Assembly (NCBI RefSeq): GCF_039941195.1
Contig: NZ_JBDVFA010000098.1
Span: forward strand, 112,812-176,811
Source: Aurantibacter_A sp039941195
GTDB lineage: Bacteria; Bacteroidota; Bacteroidia; Flavobacteriales; Flavobacteriaceae
DNA length: 64,000 nucleotides
Reading direction: 5' to 3'
The notes under the pieces were generated by a model. That model saw only the letters and a program-made list of their open reading frames with translations. It was not told where the DNA came from and did not search any database. Below are positions 1 through 8,975 of this stretch, piece after piece. Both the position numbers and the translations under genes were made by a program. The stretch's first letter is position 1. Each line of letters begins with the position of its first letter.

Positions 1-1151
1 TATTCTGTGTCTTGCATTAAGGCAATAGCTTCAGCATCAGTAGTTACTTTTTGTATACCGATAATTGGTCCAAAAGATTCATCTTTCATCACCTTCATAG
101 CATGAGTACAGTCGACCAAAACAGTGGGTTGAAAAAAGTAACCCTCACCATCAATAGCTTTTCCTCCAGTTTTTAGAACAGCACCTTTTTCTAAGGCATC
201 ATTCACTTGATCTTTCAATACTGTAAGTTGTGGTTCTCGCGTTAATGGGCCAATAAAAGTATTGGTATCATTAGGATCACCTATAGTATACGATGCAACC
301 TCTTCTACAAAGCATTCAACAAATTCATCATAAATTGATTCAGAAACATAAATACGTTCAACGGCACAACAACTTTGACCATTATTATAAAAAGCGCCTT
401 CTGCGGCATTTATAGCAGCAACTTTTACATTGGGCACATCATCTGCAATAAAGAGCGGGTCTTTTCCGCCTAATTCCAACTGCAATGGAACTAATTTTGC
501 TGCTACAGATTTTGCTATTTTTTGACCAGTTGCATGAGATCCCGTAAAAAAGTAACCATCAAATTCTGATTCTAAAATTTGTTGTCCTAATTTTCCATCA
601 CCAATAGCACATTTAAATACATTATTTGGTACACCAGCCTCATATAAATATTTTTCAAATTGCTTACCAGTAAGACTCGCAAATTCTGAAGGTTTATACA
701 AAACAGCATTACCTGCAACCAAAGCATATAGAAAAACATTGTAACCTACATTGTATGGGAAATTCCAAGCTGAAATATTTGCAATAACACCTAATGGCTC
801 ATAAACTATTTTCTCATGCGTAGCACCACTAGCCACCAATACCTCATCGGCTAACCATTTTTCAGCATTATCAATTAAATGGTCTATTCTATTCTGAGCG
901 CCGACAATTTCATTTAACGATTGCTGTAATGGTTTCCCTGTTTCACTGGTAAGTAAAGCAGCTAATTCATCTTTATTTTGTTGAATAAGACTTCCGAACT
1001 TTACAATACAATCCAAACGCTCACCAACAGACCGTTGAGACCATTCTTTCTGTCCGCTTTGAAGTATTTTCAATAATTCATTCACTTCTTGCGGATTGTT
1101 AGCTTCCAATTCGGCTATAATTTTATTTGTTGCCGGGTTCTTAATTTTCAT
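1..1151 (-). CDS. NAD(P)-dependent aldehyde dehydrogenase, C-terminus cut by window edge
   Basis: The reading frame runs from an ATG at 1151 to the left edge without a stop, giving about 383 of the usual 450-480 residues. The N-terminus begins MKIKNPATNKIIAELEAN. Family landmarks are the Rossmann-region motif SAWNFPYNVGYN, the general-base glutamate in LELGGKDP and the catalytic cysteine in NNGQSCCAVERIYV (first Cys of the pair by the GQxC rule). It is the last visible gene of a five-gene minus-strand operon, 14 bases after the amidotransferase-type hydrolase. In a gamma-glutamylation pathway it would oxidise a gamma-glutamyl aminoaldehyde to the acid. It is similar in role to PuuC, but the substrate is inferred from neighbours only. 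Confidence 0.9.
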   Translation of the reverse strand, partial: MKIKNPATNKIIAELEANNPQEVNELLKILQSGQKEWSQRSVGERLDCIVKFGSLIQQNKDELAALLTSETGKPLQQSLNEIVGAQNRIDHLIDNAEKWLADEVLVASGATHEKIVYEPLGVIANISAWNFPYNVGYNVFLYALVAGNAVLYKPSEFASLTGKQFEKYLYEAGVPNNVFKCAIGDGKLGQQILESEFDGYFFTGSHATGQKIAKSVAAKLVPLQLELGGKDPLFIADDVPNVKVAAINAAEGAFYNNGQSCCAVERIYVSESIYDEFVECFVEEVASYTIGDPNDTNTFIGPLTREPQLTVLKDQVNDALEKGAVLKTGGKAIDGEGYFFQPTVLVDCTHAMKVMKDESFGPIIGIQKVTTDAEAIALMQDTE

Positions 1152-1165
1152 TTCAAAATTTGAAT

Positions 1166-1903
1166 TTATTTTACTTGTTTTAAAAAGGCCTTATATAAAA
1201 TATTATGGTCAATGAGTTCTCCACTTAAGGTGTTCGAAAATTCCGGGTGCCATTGTACGCCCATCACCTTTCCGTTTTGTTCTTTGTTGTATCCAAAAGC
1301 CTCAATTAACCCATCATCACTATGTGCATAAACCGTTAGGTCTTCTCCTAAATCTTTTACTGCCTGATGATGCACTGTATTTACATGTGGATCTTTAATA
1401 CCTTTGTATAAAGTATCAAAAAAGGTGTTTTCAACAATTTTTAAAGGATGCTTAATTGTATCATACAATTCAGCTGATCTATGTTTATTTACATGAGGTA
1501 ATTGTGTATCTAGATCTTGATATAGTGTACCACCAAAATAGGCATTCATCAATTGAAATCCACGACAAATTCCTAAAACCGGCAATGAATTTTTAATTGC
1601 AAAATCAAGAATTTTCAATTCATATTGATCTCTATGCGCATCACCTTTCCATCTGCCAATTGGCTTTTCACCATAAGTTTCTGGTGCCAAATCACTACCG
1701 CCTTGTAATACAATACCGCTAACTTCAGATAAAATTGCTTCCAAATAAGAGTCATCCACATCAGGTATTAAAACTGGAAGAATACCTTTTTGTGTCACAT
1801 ACCGAGCCATGTCATTTTCAATGTAACTCAGCGATTTCATACCAAACACTGTCCGGTCTTTATCTGGGTACATAAAGCAAGAAGAAATACCAATTTTTAT
1901 CAT
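1166..1903 (-). CDS. Class I glutamine amidotransferase-type hydrolase (PuuD-like gamma-glutamyl hydrolase)
   Basis: A 245-residue cytosolic protein of the peptidase C26 / PuuD family. The nucleophile cysteine lies in the elbow LGICRGFQLMN, the oxyanion-region glycines in VLQGGSDLAP, and the catalytic histidine-glutamate in GVQWHPEF. The length matches E. coli PuuD (about 254 residues). Family members hydrolyse the gamma-glutamyl amide at the end of gamma-glutamylated amine pathways and so recover glutamate. It lies 9 bases after the Fe-alcohol dehydrogenase gene and 14 bases before the aldehyde dehydrogenase gene, so all are one transcript. The hydrolase class is clear; the exact product released (GABA, glycine or other) depends on the amine fed into the pathway. 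Confidence 0.88.
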   Translation of the reverse strand: MIKIGISSCFMYPDKDRTVFGMKSLSYIENDMARYVTQKGILPVLIPDVDDSYLEAILSEVSGIVLQGGSDLAPETYGEKPIGRWKGDAHRDQYELKILDFAIKNSLPVLGICRGFQLMNAYFGGTLYQDLDTQLPHVNKHRSAELYDTIKHPLKIVENTFFDTLYKGIKDPHVNTVHHQAVKDLGEDLTVYAHSDDGLIEAFGYNKEQNGKVMGVQWHPEFSNTLSGELIDHNILYKAFLKQVK

Positions 1904-1912
1904 TTCTTATTG

Positions 1913-3055
1913 TTAAAGTGCTGTTTGATATAACTTTTTAAAATCTTCTAATGCCACCGGTTTGGGGTTATTTGGATGACAAAAATCTGCCAGCGCCAAA
2001 ACCGACAATTCATCAATATGCTCTGCTTTAACACCTATTGCTGATAACTTTGTGGGAAGTCCTAATTTTTCATTCAACTCAAATAAGTGAGAAACCACCT
2101 TACTGCCCTCATTAGACCCAAGCCCTAAAGCAACTGCCATTTTATCAAATCGGTCTTCAAAACCTTCATAATTAAAGTCCATTCCATAGGGTAAATTAAT
2201 AGCATTTGCCAAACCGTGATGGGTGTCAAATACACTAGATAATGGATGCGCCAAACTATGTACTACTCCCAAACCTTTTTGGAAAGCAACAGCACCCATT
2301 AGTGATGCTAATAGCATTTTTGAACGCGATTCTATATCCGGATTTTTCGTAGCGGTTTCTAAAGACTGTGCAATCAATGTAATTCCTTCAAGAGCAATTC
2401 CATCGCACATTGGGTGAAAACCTTTTGCAACATACGCTTCCATATTATGGGTTAAGGCATCCATACCTGTAGCAGCAGTAATAAAACCCGGAAGTTCCAT
2501 TGTCAACATAGGATCTGCAAAGACAATTTTTGCCATCAACTTTGGACTAAACAAAATTCGTTTCTTTTTGCTTTCATCTTCCGAGATTATAGCACTTCTA
2601 CCCACCTCACTTCCAGTACCTGAAGTTGTTGGCACGGTTATAAAATGAGGTACATCTTCAGTAACATATTTATCACCACCTATTAGATCATCATAATCAA
2701 AAAGATCACGTTTATGATTAACTCGTAGAACGATGGCTCTAGCAACGTCTAAAGCAACGCCACCACCAATACCTACAATACAATCGCACTTGGCATCATG
2801 ATAAGCATCACCACCTTTAAGAACATCCGATTTAAGTGGATTTTTGTGCATTTCAGTGAATACTTCTACACTCAATCCAGCTTTTTCTATGTCCTTCTTT
2901 ATTTTTTTAAAAAAGGACAATTCTGCTACAGTACCATCAGTTACAAAAAGTGGCTTTTTTAGGTTATGGCTTTTTAAGTAATCAGCTAGCTCATTAATAA
3001 CACCACTTCCAAAGCGAATTGGAGTTGGAAAATTATAAGTATATGTAGTATTCAA
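1913..3055 (-). CDS. Iron-containing (group III) alcohol dehydrogenase
   Basis: A 380-residue protein of the Fe-ADH family. The nucleotide-binding motif is GIGGGVALDVARAI and the substrate-loop motif is TVPTTSGTGSEV. Metal ligands fit the family pattern: Asp and His in GMDALTHNMEAYV, then His in VHSLAHPLS and His in DTHHGLANA. It lies between the glutamine-synthetase-like ligase (11 bases upstream) and the PuuD-like hydrolase. E. coli putrescine degradation has no such enzyme; it uses the flavoprotein PuuB. An ADH here suggests that the gamma-glutamylated compound is an alcohol, for example gamma-glutamylethanolamine. Alternatively it could act on a side product such as 4-hydroxybutyrate. Confidence 0.88.
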   Translation of the reverse strand: MNTTYTYNFPTPIRFGSGVINELADYLKSHNLKKPLFVTDGTVAELSFFKKIKKDIEKAGLSVEVFTEMHKNPLKSDVLKGGDAYHDAKCDCIVGIGGGVALDVARAIVLRVNHKRDLFDYDDLIGGDKYVTEDVPHFITVPTTSGTGSEVGRSAIISEDESKKKRILFSPKLMAKIVFADPMLTMELPGFITAATGMDALTHNMEAYVAKGFHPMCDGIALEGITLIAQSLETATKNPDIESRSKMLLASLMGAVAFQKGLGVVHSLAHPLSSVFDTHHGLANAINLPYGMDFNYEGFEDRFDKMAVALGLGSNEGSKVVSHLFELNEKLGLPTKLSAIGVKAEHIDELSVLALADFCHPNNPKPVALEDFKKLYQTAL

Positions 3056-3066
3056 TTTTTATCTAT

Positions 3067-4422
3067 TTAAATTATTTCGAAATATCTTTTGGTTTCCCAA
3101 TCAGTCACAGCAGCAGCAAATTGCTTCCATTCCCATTCTCGGGTATATGTAAAATGATCTACAAACGCTTCACCAAAAATCTCTTTCGCAATTGTTGAGT
3201 TTTTCATTTTTATCGCTGCTTCTAATAAGTTTGAAGGCAGCTTTCCATTTTTAAAGTCTAGGTATCCATTACCATTTGTTGGTTCAACAGTTAATTCAAG
3301 CTTATGCTTAATTCCGTATAACCCACTAGCCAAACAAGCAGCCATTGCCAAATAAGAATTCGTATCAGAACCTACTACTCTATGTTCAATTCTTGTTGAT
3401 TTTGCAGAACCTACTAAAGGTCTTAGCGCTGTGGTTCTATTATCATGACCCCACGTAATTGTAGTTGGTGCCCAAGCTCCTTCCACTAAGCGTTTATAAC
3501 TATTTATTGTTGGGGCAAACATGGGTAATATTTCTGGAAGACAAAGTAATTGTCCTGCAAGAAAACTCCGCATTATAGTACTCATTCCATCTTTTGCCTT
3601 TTCATCAAAAAACAAATTGGTTTTCATATCTACATCCCAAAGGCTTTGATGAACATGACCACTACAACCGGGTAAATCACTACTAGGTTTGGCCATAAAA
3701 CTTGGCACTATACCATGCTTGTGACCGATTTCTTTGGCTGCGGTTTTAAACAAAACTGCACGATCAGCAGCTTCAAGAATTCCACTATATTGAATAGCCG
3801 CCTCTGTAACTCCAGGGCCAGTTTCAGTATGAAGACCTTCTAATGGAACATTAAATTCACCTAACAAATCGAAAAGGTCCTGAAAAAATTCGGAGTTTTC
3901 TGATAATTTCAACATAGAATACCCAAACATTCCAGAAGTAAGTGGTTGTAGGTTACTAAAATTCTTTTCGTTTACAGAAGTCGACGTTTCTTTATAATTA
4001 AACCATTCAAATTCTTGAGAAAACATGGCAGCAAAACCCATTTGTTCACTTTCAGCAATTATCTTTTTTAGCAAACTTCTTGGGCACACCGAAAAATTTT
4101 CTTCTCCATTCGAAAAATCAGCTAAAAACAGCGGTGTATTCTTTTCCCAAGGAATTGTTCTAAAAGTATTTAAATCGATATACGCATTTACATCTCCATA
4201 ACCCGTATGCCATCCGGTAACTTTAGCATTTTCATATGAAACGTCATCCATATCCCATCCAAAGACTACCGAACAAAATCCGAATCCGTCTTTTAATGCT
4301 GCAATAAACTTGTCTTTATGCATGTATTTACCGCGTAAAACGCCATCAATATCTACAATAGCCAACTTTATTTTATGATGACCGCTTTCTTGAATTCTTA
4401 AGATAATTTCATTTTTGTCCAT
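3067..4422 (-). CDS. Glutamine-synthetase-family gamma-glutamyl-amine ligase
   Basis: A 451-residue GS-fold protein of the GSIII/PuuA-like group rather than housekeeping GlnA. It shows the catalytic-domain signatures HTETGPGVTEAAI, GCSGHVHQSLWD (metal and ammonia-site His region), a WGHDNRTTALRP segment and EHRVVGSDTNSYLAMAA. Family enzymes ligate glutamate to an amine using ATP (putrescine in PuuA, ethanolamine in actinobacterial GlnA4, isopropylamine in IpuC). It is the second gene of the operon, 9 bases after the permease, which fits a first cytosolic step right after uptake. Sequence alone does not discriminate among amine substrates. Confidence 0.87.
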   Translation of the reverse strand: MDKNEIILRIQESGHHKIKLAIVDIDGVLRGKYMHKDKFIAALKDGFGFCSVVFGWDMDDVSYENAKVTGWHTGYGDVNAYIDLNTFRTIPWEKNTPLFLADFSNGEENFSVCPRSLLKKIIAESEQMGFAAMFSQEFEWFNYKETSTSVNEKNFSNLQPLTSGMFGYSMLKLSENSEFFQDLFDLLGEFNVPLEGLHTETGPGVTEAAIQYSGILEAADRAVLFKTAAKEIGHKHGIVPSFMAKPSSDLPGCSGHVHQSLWDVDMKTNLFFDEKAKDGMSTIMRSFLAGQLLCLPEILPMFAPTINSYKRLVEGAWAPTTITWGHDNRTTALRPLVGSAKSTRIEHRVVGSDTNSYLAMAACLASGLYGIKHKLELTVEPTNGNGYLDFKNGKLPSNLLEAAIKMKNSTIAKEIFGEAFVDHFTYTREWEWKQFAAAVTDWETKRYFEII

Positions 4423-4431
4423 GGGCTACCT

Positions 4432-5754
4432 TTATTTCATTTTATGATTGAGAAAAATTAAGAAATACAGATATGAAACCCCAATAATACCAATGAAAAT
4501 TAATGCGATATTAAAATTATAATAGGTCATTGATACAAAAGCAATTATAGCAATTATCAGTGCAGTACTAGGAAACAGGGGAAACAGAGGCACTTTAAAT
4601 GGACGTTCTAATTCAGGTTCTTTTTTTCGAAGTGCAAAAAATGAAAGCATTGATACGATGTAGAGTCCTAAAGCACCAAAACAAGCAATGGTAATAATCT
4701 CACCTGTTTTACCTGTAAACAAAGCCACAATGCCAATAAGCATATTCACAATTAATGAGTTTGCTGGCGTTCTATACTTTTTATGAATTGCCCCTAGCAC
4801 TTTAGGAGCATAACCAACTCTACCGAATTCAAAAGTTGATCGGCCACCAGCAAGAATAATTCCATGAAAAGAAGCTACCAAACCTAATAGGCCAATACCT
4901 ACTAAAAGTTTATACAAAATATGATCACTAGACACCACGTAAGAAATAGCTAAAGGAAGTGGTGAATCTGAGGCAATTGCACTACCTGCAGGATACACTA
5001 CAGCCTCCCAACCTGCCACGCCAACTGCTGAAGCAAAAGTGAGCAAACATAAAATAACCAAGGTTAAAATGGCAGAACCAAAACCTATTAAAATACTTCG
5101 CTGTGGATTAATAGCTTCTTCTGCTACATTTGCTACGCCTTCTATCGCTAAGAAAAACCAGATAGCGAAAGGAATGGCGGCAAAAATACCAGCGTAACCA
5201 TTTGGCAATGGATTAGATTGAACATTTGCCCATTCAAATTCAGGCAATGTAACCCCAGAAAATATTAAAAGCTCGATAATAGCTAATACGGTAATTACCA
5301 ATTCAAAAGTAGCTGCCAGTTTTACCCCTAGAATATTAATTAAGGTAAAAATTACATACGCACCAATAGCAAAAATCATTAAATCTACAGAAGGATAAAG
5401 TAGGTTTAAATACGCGCCAATTGCTGCAGCTATGGCCGGCGGCGCAAAAACGAATTCTATATTTTGAGTAATACCCGCTAAAAATCCTAAATGCTTACCG
5501 AGCCCCCTATTTGCATATTCAAATGCTCCACCAGCTTTAGGAATGGCACAAGCCATTTCGGTATAGCTAAAGGTAAACGTAACGTACATTAGTATGATGA
5601 AAATGGTAGCAATCGCAAGTCCGTATGTACCTCCTTCGGCAAGACCTAAATTCCATCCGAAGTACATTCCCGATATTACATATCCAACACCTAACCCCCA
5701 TAACATTAAAGGACTTAGTACTTTTTTCAATTTGGGTTGGTCGGTTTGGCTCAT
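4432..5754 (-). CDS. APC-family amino acid/amine permease
   Basis: A 440-residue polytopic membrane protein of the amino acid-polyamine-organocation superfamily with about 12 hydrophobic segments. The first-helix motif GVGYVISGMYFGWNLG and the conserved segment CAIPKAGGAFEYANRGLG match the family. It is the promoter-proximal gene of the operon and divergent from the Lrp/AsnC regulator across about 190 bases, so it is the likely importer for the amine degraded by the following genes. Ethanolamine permeases (EutP/EAT type) belong to this superfamily and have the same general size. That match was not tested here. Confidence 0.87.
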   Translation of the reverse strand: MSQTDQPKLKKVLSPLMLWGLGVGYVISGMYFGWNLGLAEGGTYGLAIATIFIILMYVTFTFSYTEMACAIPKAGGAFEYANRGLGKHLGFLAGITQNIEFVFAPPAIAAAIGAYLNLLYPSVDLMIFAIGAYVIFTLINILGVKLAATFELVITVLAIIELLIFSGVTLPEFEWANVQSNPLPNGYAGIFAAIPFAIWFFLAIEGVANVAEEAINPQRSILIGFGSAILTLVILCLLTFASAVGVAGWEAVVYPAGSAIASDSPLPLAISYVVSSDHILYKLLVGIGLLGLVASFHGIILAGGRSTFEFGRVGYAPKVLGAIHKKYRTPANSLIVNMLIGIVALFTGKTGEIITIACFGALGLYIVSMLSFFALRKKEPELERPFKVPLFPLFPSTALIIAIIAFVSMTYYNFNIALIFIGIIGVSYLYFLIFLNHKMK

Positions 5755-5941
5755 TTCGGTTGGTTTATCAATATCGCAAAATTCATGACAGTTGAATAAT
5801 ACCTGAAATTAAAATTTTTTAGAATATAAAACCTAGTTTTTCAATTATTTAGTTAATTATGTACATTTAATTACGATATACAGGAATATACTTCTAAAAA
5901 CATCATCTCGAAGATTGTTATTTAGGCTAAAAATACTACTC

Positions 5942-6412
5942 ATGAAACTGGACGAAAAAGACCTAAAAATTTTAGATTTATTACAAGAGGATGCTAATAT
6001 TACTAACAAGCAAATAGCGCTAGCAACTAATTTAACTTTAACACCTGTTTATGAACGTATTAAAAAGCTTACATCTTTAGCGTTACTTAAGAAAAAGGTT
6101 TATTTATTGAATCGTAAAAAATTAGGGCTGAATGTAATGGTATTGGTTTCAGTCAAAATTGAAAAACACTCCGAAGAAGGAGCACTATCATTTATGAATG
6201 AAATAAAAAAAATTCCTGAAGTAATCGAATGTTTGCATGTTACCGGGGCTTTTGACTTTCAATTAAAGGTTATTACAAAAGATATTGATACATATCACGA
6301 ATTTAATTTTAAAAAATTAGCTACAATTAAAAATATTAGTCAAATGGAAAGCTATTTTGTGATGAAAGAGGTTATAAATTCAACTCGATTGCCTTTGTCT
6401 ATTATTAAATAA
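5942..6412 (+). CDS. Lrp/AsnC-family transcriptional regulator
   Basis: A 156-residue regulator with an N-terminal winged HTH (DLKILDLLQEDANITNKQIA, then LTLTPVYERIKKL) and a C-terminal RAM effector domain (VIECLHVTGAFDFQLKV). I chose the ATG at 5942 because it gives the canonical MKLDEKDLKIL start; an upstream TTG at 5915 would add nine non-conserved residues. It is divergent from the amine-utilization operon, so it is the obvious candidate regulator, probably responding to an amino acid or amine. Its stop codon is one base from that of the convergent GreA-like gene. Confidence 0.9.
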   Translation: MKLDEKDLKILDLLQEDANITNKQIALATNLTLTPVYERIKKLTSLALLKKKVYLLNRKKLGLNVMVLVSVKIEKHSEEGALSFMNEIKKIPEVIECLHVTGAFDFQLKVITKDIDTYHEFNFKKLATIKNISQMESYFVMKEVINSTRLPLSIIK

Positions 6413-6413
6413 A

Positions 6414-6863
6414 TTATACGACTTCAACGATTGTAATCTCATTTCCATTAAATTGAATACGCTCATCTTTTACCTTTCCTAATAAAAGCTGCGCTATAGG
6501 GGTTAAAATAGAAATGCAATACACAGATGTAGCATCGTCTTTATACTCGCCTGCGGAAATCGCCAAAAAATAATGTGCCGTTGAAGTCTTTACCCAACTA
6601 CCTAATTGCACTGTTGTAGTAGATTTAGCAATATTAACTTTGGCTAGCGTTTGTTTCATTTTTTCAGCTTCGGCCAACTGCTGTCCCAGTTTTTCGCGTT
6701 CTAACTGCAACATTGCTCTACCAGTCTCATGCTTGTCACCTGCGCTACTCTTTGTCTCAGAAGTTAACGCATCTTGAATTGATGAAATGTTATTTTGAAT
6801 TCGACTTAACCTTTGTTCTACAAAAGTTTGACAGAAATTATAGTATTTTTCTTTTTTAATCAT
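6414..6863 (-). CDS. GreA/GreB-family transcription elongation factor-like protein
   Basis: A 149-residue protein with an N-terminal coiled-coil region (the SSAGDKHETGRAM segment and LEREKLGQQLAEAEKM) and a C-terminal FKBP-like domain, the layout of Gre/Rnk-family proteins in Bacteroidetes. Family members bind in or near the RNA polymerase secondary channel. It lacks the full GreA length (158 residues) and may be a divergent paralog. It lies 18 bases downstream of a lipoprotein gene on the same strand and may be co-transcribed with it. The family is fairly certain; whether it stimulates transcript cleavage is unknown. Confidence 0.75.
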   Translation of the reverse strand: MIKKEKYYNFCQTFVEQRLSRIQNNISSIQDALTSETKSSAGDKHETGRAMLQLEREKLGQQLAEAEKMKQTLAKVNIAKSTTTVQLGSWVKTSTAHYFLAISAGEYKDDATSVYCISILTPIAQLLLGKVKDERIQFNGNEITIVEVV

Positions 6864-6881
6864 TAAGAATTTAGAGAAATC

Positions 6882-7517
6882 TTAAAAGTGATACAAATCT
6901 GCCAATTGGTATATTAAGAAGTTAATCACCGCTGCTTCACCTTTTCCTTGCTGAAACATTTCTTGAACCACGGCTTGATTTTCATCTTTAAAGAATTCTA
7001 AATCATCTGTTCCGTAAGTACTGAATATATTCCAAGATTTTAAACCTTCAAGCATCTCACGATGCGCATGAAAACGTTGATTTATTTTTTCTAGCTTTTC
7101 TTTAAATTCTTTACTCTTCTTTTTTTCTTTATTTAATGCTACAGCATTTCGTAGCATGTATTCTTTTTCTAAACGTTCATCTGCTTTTTCAGCCTGTGCG
7201 ATAATTCTAACATATGCCGTTCTAACCAATTCATCATACTCAACTTCGAAAGTTGCTTTACTAGTGCTTTTTTCTATTGCATAATCATCTATAATAATAG
7301 CATCATCGTTACTTGCATAAAATTCTTGATCCTGTGAATCATTCGAATCTTCACTAACCAGAGCATCTTTCCAAGCTTGAGATTTTAAAACTTTTTGCCA
7401 TGCTTCAGCATAAACCCCATCTGAGGAGGATTTCGTTACAGAACAACTACTCAACGTTACTATTAATAACAACAAAGCACACTGCCCTACAGTCTTTTTT
7501 ACTTTATTCATTTTCAT
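6882..7517 (-). CDS. Lipoprotein of unknown function
   Basis: A 211-residue protein with a short basic N-terminus, a hydrophobic stretch and a lipobox-like LSSC motif, so it is probably lipid-anchored after Cys25. The mature part is rich in Glu, Lys and Asp and is predicted mostly helical (for example RIIAQAEKADERLEKEYML). It precedes the GreA-like gene by 18 bases. I do not recognise the family and do not assign a function. Confidence 0.7.
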   Translation of the reverse strand: MKMNKVKKTVGQCALLLLIVTLSSCSVTKSSSDGVYAEAWQKVLKSQAWKDALVSEDSNDSQDQEFYASNDDAIIIDDYAIEKSTSKATFEVEYDELVRTAYVRIIAQAEKADERLEKEYMLRNAVALNKEKKKSKEFKEKLEKINQRFHAHREMLEGLKSWNIFSTYGTDDLEFFKDENQAVVQEMFQQGKGEAAVINFLIYQLADLYHF

Positions 7518-7718
7518 ATAATGTTACATCAAAGTGCGGTTCTAAAACACTTCTCAGATTTCTATAATTCTATCAGTCTATTTCTTGATTAACTAATTAA
7601 TCAACAATAAATACACCAATGCACTTATAGTATTGCTCAAATAAAGATTTGGAAAAGAGGCTCCGAAGAGCATTTACTGTGGGGCGTACAATATAAGAAG
7701 AATAGGGGCTCATAAAAG

Positions 7719-7749
7719 AAAAAAATGGTTTTTTCGATGAAAACAACCA
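7719..7749 (-). terminator. Rho-independent terminator after the FAD oxidoreductase gene
   Basis: Read on the minus strand, an imperfect hairpin (arms TGGTTGTTTT and GAAAAAACCA) begins directly after the stop at 7752 and is followed by a run of seven T (7719-7725). It would end transcription of the flavoprotein gene. Confidence 0.65.
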
Positions 7750-7751
7750 CT

Positions 7752-8867
7752 TTATTCAAGCAATTCAGCCATTTCTTTTCCAATTAAACTTCCAATGGCA
7801 ATACCCATTCCACCCATTTTTATTCCACAAAAAACATTCTCCGAAATTGATTTCACAATAGGCTTTTTGTTCTTTCCAACCCCCATAATACCACTCCATC
7901 GTTGTTCTATTTCAAAGTTTGTTTGAGGCAGAATAATCTCTTTTAGTAAACACTCTAATTTTTGCTGAACAATTTCTGTTTCTCCAAAAGTTGTGGTACG
8001 TTCAGTTACGAAATCTAAATTTCTACCGCCACCCAAAAGAATTCTATTGTCAATATTTCTGAAATAATAATATCCTTCATCCAAATGAAAAGTTCCTTTA
8101 ATAGCTAAATTTTCGATGGGTTTAGTAATTAATACCTGAGCTCTTGCAGGCTCTATATCTTCTTTCACTAATTCAGCGGCAAATCCATTGGTAGCAATGA
8201 AAAGTTTTTTTGATATTAAATCAAATTTGCTGGTTTGTATAGAAACATTGCCATTAACATCACAGAAATCAAGGACAGAAATGGTATTTAATACTAGTAC
8301 ACCTTGTTGTTGAACCTTATGCAATAAGGACATCATCATTTTGCCAGTATCTATTTGAGATTCAAACAAATTCGTTATATACTGGTAATAAATTCCTTTG
8401 AAATTGTAGTTATTCAATTGAATTTCAAAGGCATCCTTTTTAAAGATAGGATGAAAAAGTTGATTAATACATGTTAAGTATTCGCAACAATGAGCAAATA
8501 AATCTTGTTGATTATTTAGAAATATTTCGTGTCCACCATTATTTTCAAACCCTATATCGTCATCTCCTAAATTATCTCGTAATAATTGAATTCCTTCCAC
8601 ACGTTTTTTTACTAACTGAAACACCTCTGTTTCAGAAGTTTTATCTATATCAGAAAGAATTTCAGAGATACTACCAAAACACGCAAAACCAGCATTTTTA
8701 GTACTTGCTCCTTGCGGCAAAAAACCTTTTTCCAAAACCAATATTTTGGCCTTTGGAAATTTTTTCTTGAGGAATAAAGCACAATTTAAGCCTACGATAC
8801 CGCTACCGATTATAGTAAAATCAATATTTGATAACCAAGATTTATATTCCCAGTAGCTTAAATTCAT
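7752..8867 (-). CDS. FAD-dependent amino acid/amine oxidoreductase (DAO family)
   Basis: A 371-residue flavoprotein with the ADP-binding motif FTIIGSGIVGLNCALFL, the ILVLEKG strand and the segment GASTKNAGFACFGS near the flavin site. The C-terminus SGIMGVGKNKKPIV and the final GGMGIAIGSLIG fit the DAO fold. Related enzymes include glycine oxidase and gamma-glutamylputrescine oxidase (PuuB), so a link to the amine operon at 1-5754 is possible. However, it is separated from that operon by two genes and has its own terminator. Its substrate cannot be told from the sequence. Confidence 0.8.
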   Translation of the reverse strand: MNLSYWEYKSWLSNIDFTIIGSGIVGLNCALFLKKKFPKAKILVLEKGFLPQGASTKNAGFACFGSISEILSDIDKTSETEVFQLVKKRVEGIQLLRDNLGDDDIGFENNGGHEIFLNNQQDLFAHCCEYLTCINQLFHPIFKKDAFEIQLNNYNFKGIYYQYITNLFESQIDTGKMMMSLLHKVQQQGVLVLNTISVLDFCDVNGNVSIQTSKFDLISKKLFIATNGFAAELVKEDIEPARAQVLITKPIENLAIKGTFHLDEGYYYFRNIDNRILLGGGRNLDFVTERTTTFGETEIVQQKLECLLKEIILPQTNFEIEQRWSGIMGVGKNKKPIVKSISENVFCGIKMGGMGIAIGSLIGKEMAELLE

Positions 8868-8941
8868 AGTACTAAAATACGATTATAAGACCGTATTCTA
8901 TGTTCTATATAAATTGAGGAAAATATTACTATTATAAAACG

Positions 8942-8973
8942 AAAAACTCCGATTAAATATAATCGGAGTTTTT
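8942..8973 (-). terminator. Rho-independent terminator after accC
   Basis: A perfect 13-base inverted repeat (8942-8954 and 8961-8973, loop AAATAT) lies immediately after the accC stop codon. Its AT-rich stem base supplies the U tract on the minus strand. Confidence 0.8.
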
Positions 8974-8975
8974 GT

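Noticed and set aside
1..5754. Canonical putrescine (Puu) pathway
   Set aside because: The oxidase PuuB is not in the operon and an Fe-alcohol dehydrogenase is. It is kept only as an alternative.
6405..6420. Convergent stops one base apart (Lrp/AsnC and GreA-like genes) as a sign of antisense regulation
   Set aside because: Close packing is common, and no transcript evidence can be read from the sequence.
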